Source: an uncultured Lachnospiraceae bacterium
GTDB lineage: Bacteria; Bacillota; Clostridia; Lachnospirales; Lachnospiraceae
NCBI GenBank assembly: GCA_947175055.1
Contig: CAMWLJ010000004.1
Coordinates: 1-64,000, forward strand
Length of the DNA stretch: 64,000 nt
Reading direction: 5' to 3'
Of the stretch, positions 58,960 to 64,000 are shown piece after piece (the stretch's first letter is position 1; every line of letters begins with the position of its first letter). A model generated the notes under the pieces. It had not been told where the DNA came from, did no database searches, and saw nothing but the letters and a program-made list of their open reading frames with translations. Made by a program: the position numbers and the translations under genes.

Positions 58960-61233
58960 TTATTTGGCCGTCTTAGCTGCTTTCTGTCCTACCTTCGTGC
59001 GGAGCACATACCAAAGTGCACCTGTCAGACAGATGGACGAATACGTACCGCAGATGATACCTGCGATCAACGGTAACGCAAATTCACGAATAGACGATAC
59101 CCCGAATACCTCCAACGACGCCACCATAAAGAAAGTGGTCAGGGAAGTAAAGATACTTCTGGACAACGTCTGGGATATACTCCTGTTGACCAGATCCTGC
59201 AATTCCTCCTTGTTCCGCATCTCCTTCAAGTTCTCACGGATACGGTCAAAGATAACGATCGTTGCATTGATGGAATAACCAACGATGGTCAGCATACATG
59301 CGATGAAGGTATTGCCGACTGAGATCTTGACGATCGCATAGAAGGCAAGCACCACCAATACATCATGTACCAATGCCGCAACGGCGCTGGCGCCGAAACG
59401 GATATCCTTAAACCGGAACCAGATGTAGAGAAGCATCAGGATTGTCGCCACAACGATCGCCTTTACCGCCCCTGTCTGCATCTCGGAACTGATCGTGGCA
59501 CTGATGGTCTCCGCCGTAATACTGTCCTCCGCCACGTCAAAGTTATTCACCATAACATCCGCAAATTCTTTACGTTCTTCTACATTTAAAGTCCTGGTCT
59601 TGATGATCACCTGATTGGAACCCGCAACCTTCGTGGTCTGCACATTGCCGTCCCCTGTGATTTCCTCGATCAAAGGTACGATCTGTGCATCGATCTCCTC
59701 GATACTCATATCTTCATTCAGTGTCATCGTCGTGGAAGTACCGCCCACAAAGTCAAGGCTGTAATTCAGCGGCATACCCATTCCGGACTGATTGATCCCC
59801 ATCACCACGAAACCGATCAGGATCGCAGCAATAGAAAGACCGAAAAATGCTTTTCTCTTTGACAGGAAATTGATGGTCTTCTTTTCTTTGCCCACGCCGT
59901 ACGCCTTCTCACTCTGGACACCCAGTGCATACAGCACATTGATCAGGAATTTCGTCACAAAGAGTGCCGTGAACATGGATAAGACGATACCCAGCATCAA
60001 AGTGATCGAGAAACCTTTGATCGTACCGCTTCCCATCAGATACAGTACGATAGCCGCGATAAAGGTCGTGATGTTACCGTCCAGGATTGCCGACAACGCC
60101 TTGCTGAAACCGATCTTGATCGAAGACTGTACCGTCTTGCCGGTAGCCAGCTCCTCTCTGATCCTGGCGAAAATGATCACGTTGGCATCCACTGCCATAC
60201 CGACTGACAGGATGATACCTGCGATACCGGGCAACGTCAATGTCGCTTCAAAAGCATATAACAGGATCACCATCAGCTCCGTATACAGGCAAAGTGCCAG
60301 GGATGCTGCCAAACCTGATATATAGTAAACGGCGATCATAAATACGACCACCAGTGCAAAACCGACTCCCGCAGCGATCAGGCTGGTGTGGATCGCTTCC
60401 GAACCGAGCTGAGCACCGACTACGTTGGATCTAAGTTCTTCCAGTTCCAGTTTCAGGCCACCGATACGGATCGTGGATGCCAACTGCTCCGCTTCCGCCG
60501 GCGTACTCTGTCCCGTGATCACCGCATTACCGTCTGTGATCACCGCCTCCACACCGGGTACGCTGACAAATTCATCATCGTAATAGATTGCGATCGTCTC
60601 GCCATTGTCAAAAGCCTTCTGCGTTGCCTCGGCAAAAGCCTGCTTCCCTGTTTCATTAAGTGTCAATGCTACCACATTCTGAGAATTGCCCATGGAATCC
60701 TGCTGCGCTCTCGCCTGTGCGCTGTCCACTTCCGTACCGGTCAGAACGATGGAACCGTCTTCTAACATCTCGTCGATCGTCTTATTGAGCATGTACTGTG
60801 GAACCATATTACCTGCCGCGTCCACACCGTAAGTGCTGACATAGTTCTGATTCCCTTCACTGTCCGTCTGGGCAATAAAATACAGGCTTCCCGGTTTGCC
60901 AAGCTCTTCCAGAATCGCATTGGCATCCGACACACCCGGAATCTCGATATTGATCCGGTCAGCACCTTCCTGATATACCTGTGCTTCCGTGCTGTAATTC
61001 TGTACACGCTGCTGCAGCTTATAGATCGTATCGTTCATATCCTCGGCATCGGGGTTCTCATCCCCTACAACTTGATATGTGATGCTGACACCACCTGCCA
61101 GATCCAGTCCAAGTTTAATACTTGACGCCGAACCGGACTTGTCCGACCCCACCCCGAAAACTGCCGTATAACCCAGCAGTCCGAGTATCAGGACAAATAC
61201 GATCAGACTGATCATCGCTTTACTCTTTTTCAT
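58960..61233 (-). CDS. secDF: SecD/SecF fusion protein translocase
   Basis: LGLDLAGGVSITYQV; SVGMAVDANVIIFARIREEL; YSLDFVGGTS; YSINATIVIFDRIREN. Confidence 0.95.
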   Translation of the reverse strand: MKKSKAMISLIVFVLILGLLGYTAVFGVGSDKSGSASSIKLGLDLAGGVSITYQVVGDENPDAEDMNDTIYKLQQRVQNYSTEAQVYQEGADRINIEIPGVSDANAILEELGKPGSLYFIAQTDSEGNQNYVSTYGVDAAGNMVPQYMLNKTIDEMLEDGSIVLTGTEVDSAQARAQQDSMGNSQNVVALTLNETGKQAFAEATQKAFDNGETIAIYYDDEFVSVPGVEAVITDGNAVITGQSTPAEAEQLASTIRIGGLKLELEELRSNVVGAQLGSEAIHTSLIAAGVGFALVVVFMIAVYYISGLAASLALCLYTELMVILLYAFEATLTLPGIAGIILSVGMAVDANVIIFARIREELATGKTVQSSIKIGFSKALSAILDGNITTFIAAIVLYLMGSGTIKGFSITLMLGIVLSMFTALFVTKFLINVLYALGVQSEKAYGVGKEKKTINFLSKRKAFFGLSIAAILIGFVVMGINQSGMGMPLNYSLDFVGGTSTTMTLNEDMSIEEIDAQIVPLIEEITGDGNVQTTKVAGSNQVIIKTRTLNVEERKEFADVMVNNFDVAEDSITAETISATISSEMQTGAVKAIVVATILMLLYIWFRFKDIRFGASAVAALVHDVLVVLAFYAIVKISVGNTFIACMLTIVGYSINATIVIFDRIRENLKEMRNKEELQDLVNRSISQTLSRSIFTSLTTFFMVASLEVFGVSSIREFALPLIAGIICGTYSSICLTGALWYVLRTKVGQKAAKTAK

Positions 61234-62645
61234 AATGCTTTCTCCTTTTCCTCATCGGCTAGCGCCGCTTTTATCATGATCGCGCATTCCACACGCTTCC
61301 TTTGCAGCTCACAGCCAAGGTCGTATGCGCCGTTTATACTGCCGCTGAAATTGTATGCGTTGGCTGCACATCCGCCGCTGCAGTAGAATTTCGCGAAACA
61401 GTCCCTGCATTTCTCCTTCGCATACACATTGCAGGTCTTAAAAGTGTCCCGGATATCTGTGCGGACGATTCCCGTGTCCACGTTCCCCATCAGAAATTGC
61501 TCCTGTCCAACAAACTGATGACAGGGGTAGAAATCTCCCCAGGGCGTGACCGCCAGATACTCTGTTCCCGACCCACAGCCGGACAGCCGCTTGGCCACAC
61601 ACGGGCCACCTTCTAAATCTATCATAAAATGAAAGAAATTGAAACCTTTTCCTTCTTTTTTTCTACGGATATATTCCAGGGCAAGCTTGTCATACTCGGC
61701 AAGGATCGTCTGGAGGTCTTCTTCCCGCAGTGCGTAATCTTCCGTATCTGCCGCTACGACAGGCTCCACGGAGATCTGCTCAAATCCCTCATCCGCCAGG
61801 TGCTTGACATCCTCTGCGAAGTCCAGATTGTTCCGAGTAAAAGTACCCCTGACATAATAATTCATCTGCTTCCTGCTCGCTGCCACCTTCTTGTACTTAG
61901 GAACTACCTCATCATAGCTCCCCTGGCCGCCTCTGTGAGGACGCATCAGATCATGGATCTGTTTCCTGCCATCGATGCTCAAAACGATATTCGACATCTC
62001 TTTGTTGGCAAATTCCAGGATCTCATCATTCAGAAGCACGCCATTGGTCGTCAATGTAAACCGGAATTTCTTATGATGTGGTTCCTCCAAACTCCTGCCA
62101 TACGCCACCAGGTCTTTCACCACCTGCCAGTTCAGGAGCGGTTCTCCCCCGAAAAAATCCACTTCCAGATTGACCCGGTTGCCGGAGGACGCCACTAGAA
62201 AATCGAGCGCTTTCTTACCGACTTCAAAACTCATCAGCGCTTTTCTTCCATGGTACTCGCCTTCTTCCGCAAAACAATATTTACAAGCCAGATTGCAGTC
62301 ATGGGCAATATGCAGACAAAGCGCCTTCACCACCGTCTCCCGGTTCTTAAACTCGCTAATGTATCGCTCATAGATATCCTCGGTATACAGCATCCCTGCC
62401 TCTTTCAACTCCAGGATCTCTTCTATCACTTCTCGCAGTGTCAAAGCTTCCGCCGTCTCACCGGCACTTATGTCCAATCTTTCTGCCACGTAAGCTGTCA
62501 GCTCCTCTATGCCTTCCGTATCCTGCGCAAGCGCTGCTTCCACGATCGGTATGGCATGGTATGTCATCTCGTCCACCACGTGCACACACCCGCTGTTGAC
62601 ATCCAGCACGATGTTATATCCGTTGCTCACATATTGATGTATCAC
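61230..62645 (-). CDS. scfB: Radical SAM/SPASM maturase for SCIFF peptide
   Basis: CLHIAHDCNLACKYCFAEEGEYHG; SPASM Cys-rich C-terminus; adjacent SCIFF precursor. Confidence 0.95.
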   Translation of the reverse strand: MIHQYVSNGYNIVLDVNSGCVHVVDEMTYHAIPIVEAALAQDTEGIEELTAYVAERLDISAGETAEALTLREVIEEILELKEAGMLYTEDIYERYISEFKNRETVVKALCLHIAHDCNLACKYCFAEEGEYHGRKALMSFEVGKKALDFLVASSGNRVNLEVDFFGGEPLLNWQVVKDLVAYGRSLEEPHHKKFRFTLTTNGVLLNDEILEFANKEMSNIVLSIDGRKQIHDLMRPHRGGQGSYDEVVPKYKKVAASRKQMNYYVRGTFTRNNLDFAEDVKHLADEGFEQISVEPVVAADTEDYALREEDLQTILAEYDKLALEYIRRKKEGKGFNFFHFMIDLEGGPCVAKRLSGCGSGTEYLAVTPWGDFYPCHQFVGQEQFLMGNVDTGIVRTDIRDTFKTCNVYAKEKCRDCFAKFYCSGGCAANAYNFSGSINGAYDLGCELQRKRVECAIMIKAALADEEKEKAL

Positions 62646-62788
62646 ATTATTTCTCCTATAATAGTATATCCTTACGCATAATAAGCAGCGATCGCAAATC
62701 GCTGCTTACATTTCCCAGTACTCTGTCCTTGAAGTTCCTGTGTAAAACTAACCTTTCACAGTTCCATACTGTAAACCGCGGCGCCTGA

Positions 62789-62932
62789 CTATCTGGCTTT
62801 CTCACAGCTCTGGTTACCTACGGTACAGGATGTCTTACAAGCTGACTGACAGGATGTCTGGCATTCGCCACACCCGCCCTTCTTCATGGATTCTTTTAAA
62901 TCTCTCGTCGTCAAAGTTTTAATATGTTTCAT
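62789..62932 (-). CDS. scfA: SCIFF (six-cysteines-in-forty-five) peptide precursor, 47 aa
   Basis: Minus-strand translation MKHIKTLTTRDLKESMKKGGCGECQTSCQSACKTSCTVGNQSCEKAR*; missed by ORF track because it is short. Confidence 0.95.
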   Translation of the reverse strand: MKHIKTLTTRDLKESMKKGGCGECQTSCQSACKTSCTVGNQSCEKAR

Positions 62933-63040
62933 ATGTTATTTCCTCCTTATGTCCATCCCAAATGGGACTTGATCCCATAACTTTATGTAGTATATCATAT
63001 TTTCTACCGCTGGAAAAGCATTTTTATAAAAAAATTTCCG

Positions 63041-63415
63041 TCAGCTGATCATTCCTCCCAGCATGCCGCTGCCGGCACACAGAATAAATACCGTCAGCAT
63101 ATTTCCTGCCACATCCTGCGGCCCTCTGTTGACGATCAGGGACACTGCCACCAGGATCACATAATAGGCGATCCCCATCGCCAATCCCCACAGAAACTTC
63201 TTCCTGCCGGCGCGCTTGCCGGACAGCATACCGATCAAAAATGTGACCGCGATATAAATACCAATGATACATATGGACACTATTTTTTCGGAAAGTCCAA
63301 ATCTGTACAGCATAAAAGCCAATAGCAGCAATAGCCCTGCCGTCAGTATATATGCCGCTAACATACATTTCGTCACAAAGACTGCTTTCTGCGTATAAAA
63401 TTCCTTTTTCCCCAT
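63041..63415 (-). CDS. TIGR04086-family membrane protein
   Basis: Small 4-TM protein next to scfA, consistent with known SCIFF neighbourhoods. Confidence 0.75.
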   Translation of the reverse strand: MGKKEFYTQKAVFVTKCMLAAYILTAGLLLLLAFMLYRFGLSEKIVSICIIGIYIAVTFLIGMLSGKRAGRKKFLWGLAMGIAYYVILVAVSLIVNRGPQDVAGNMLTVFILCAGSGMLGGMIS

Positions 63416-63573
63416 ATTCCCTCCATTACTCCTGTTGAAGATTTGCTTCCGCTTCCTCCACGCACTGTGTTACTAATATATATTCCAACCATTGGAAAAA
63501 CTTGACACATTGTTGGTTTTCATAGTAAACTTACTTCATGCATTACCTGCCGCATGGCATAATCAAATACCCC

Positions 63574-63612
63574 GCTGCAAGCAGCCACTTGGGTCGTTGC
63601 TCGCGGGAATAA
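63574..63612. repeat. Dispersed short repeat copy B (ctgcaagcagccacttgggtcgttgctcgcgggaataaa)
   Basis: Matches 42880-42918 with 2 mismatches. Confidence 0.75.
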
Positions 63613-63642
63613 ATTACATAGTATAAGGAGTGAATATTTCAA

Positions 63643-64000
63643 TTGGATACCACAGGTGTCATACAACTCGTATCATTACTGATTCTGGTGTTGTTATCAG
63701 CATTTTTCTCATCTGCCGAGACATCATTCTCGACAGTCAACCGAGTACGCCTCCGTACTCTAGCCAGCGAAGACCACAAAGGAGCCATAAGGGTTCTTGG
63801 CATATTGGATCAATACGGCAAGATGTTAAGCGCGATCCTGATCGGCAATAATATCGTCAATCTGTCTGCTTCTTCCGTTGCCACGACCTTTGCCATCAGA
63901 ACATGGGGCAGTCACGCCGTCGGTATCGTGACCGGTGTCCTCACCTTTGTCATACTGATGTTTGGTGAGATCGTACCCAAGACCTGGGCCATGCAGAGGG
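63643..64000 (+). CDS. CorC/HlyC-family (CNNM/DUF21) transporter, TTG start, truncated by window end
   Basis: LDTTGVIQLVSLLILVLLSAFFSSAETSFSTVNRVRLRTLA...LIGNNIVNLSASSVATTFAI...VLTFVILMFGEIVPKTWAM. Confidence 0.85.
   Translation, partial: MDTTGVIQLVSLLILVLLSAFFSSAETSFSTVNRVRLRTLASEDHKGAIRVLGILDQYGKMLSAILIGNNIVNLSASSVATTFAIRTWGSHAVGIVTGVLTFVILMFGEIVPKTWAMQR

Noticed and set aside
1-64000. tRNA or rRNA genes
   Set aside because: None recognised by eye; a tRNAscan-SE/Infernal run would be needed to be certain.

Overview
Window from a Firmicutes/Clostridia genome (Lachnospiraceae-like by gene content; inference). Two ordinary chromosomal blocks flank an accessory island. Left (0-13 kb, minus strand): dcw cell-wall cluster (ftsW-murD-mraY-two class B PBPs-ftsL-like-rsmH-mraZ), then lgt and ychF. 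Right (44-64 kb, minus strand): rsgA-prkC-stp-rlmN-rsmB-zinc peptidase-fmt-def-priA-murE-recJ-secDF, then the SCIFF maturase scfB, its 47-aa precursor scfA (missed by the ORF track), and a CorC/HlyC gene running off the window. Centre (13-43 kb): gene fragments, a degraded HigBA-type toxin-antitoxin, an IS, a dinD cassette, a dead tyrosine integrase, then a type III CRISPR locus at about 20-39.5 kb. Gene content matches the fused-subunit type III-D architecture (III-Dv/III-D2-like): Cas10, a Cas7-Cas5-Cas11-like fusion, a double Cas7, a Csx19-like protein, a Cas7-insertion RAMP (TIGR03986), Csx2/TM1812 CARF-HEPN and Cas6. It also has a 6-repeat array, a WYL regulator, a Cas02710 CARF-HEPN nuclease, damaged cas1 and cas2, a primase-polymerase (CAPP-like) and a MYG1-family DHH exonuclease. 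The most novel-looking signal is two small plus-strand cassettes bracketing the array: a 61-aa glycine-zipper peptide (plus a 12-codon mini-ORF) and a 111-aa GIY-YIG nuclease. They share a promoter architecture with identical spacing (GGAACA, 42 nt, GGAACA, 22 nt, TCCYCTGG, and -10 at +50) and homologous terminators overlapping their stop codons. Near-identical ~320-bp direct repeats (antitoxin gene) flank the whole 24.5-kb island.
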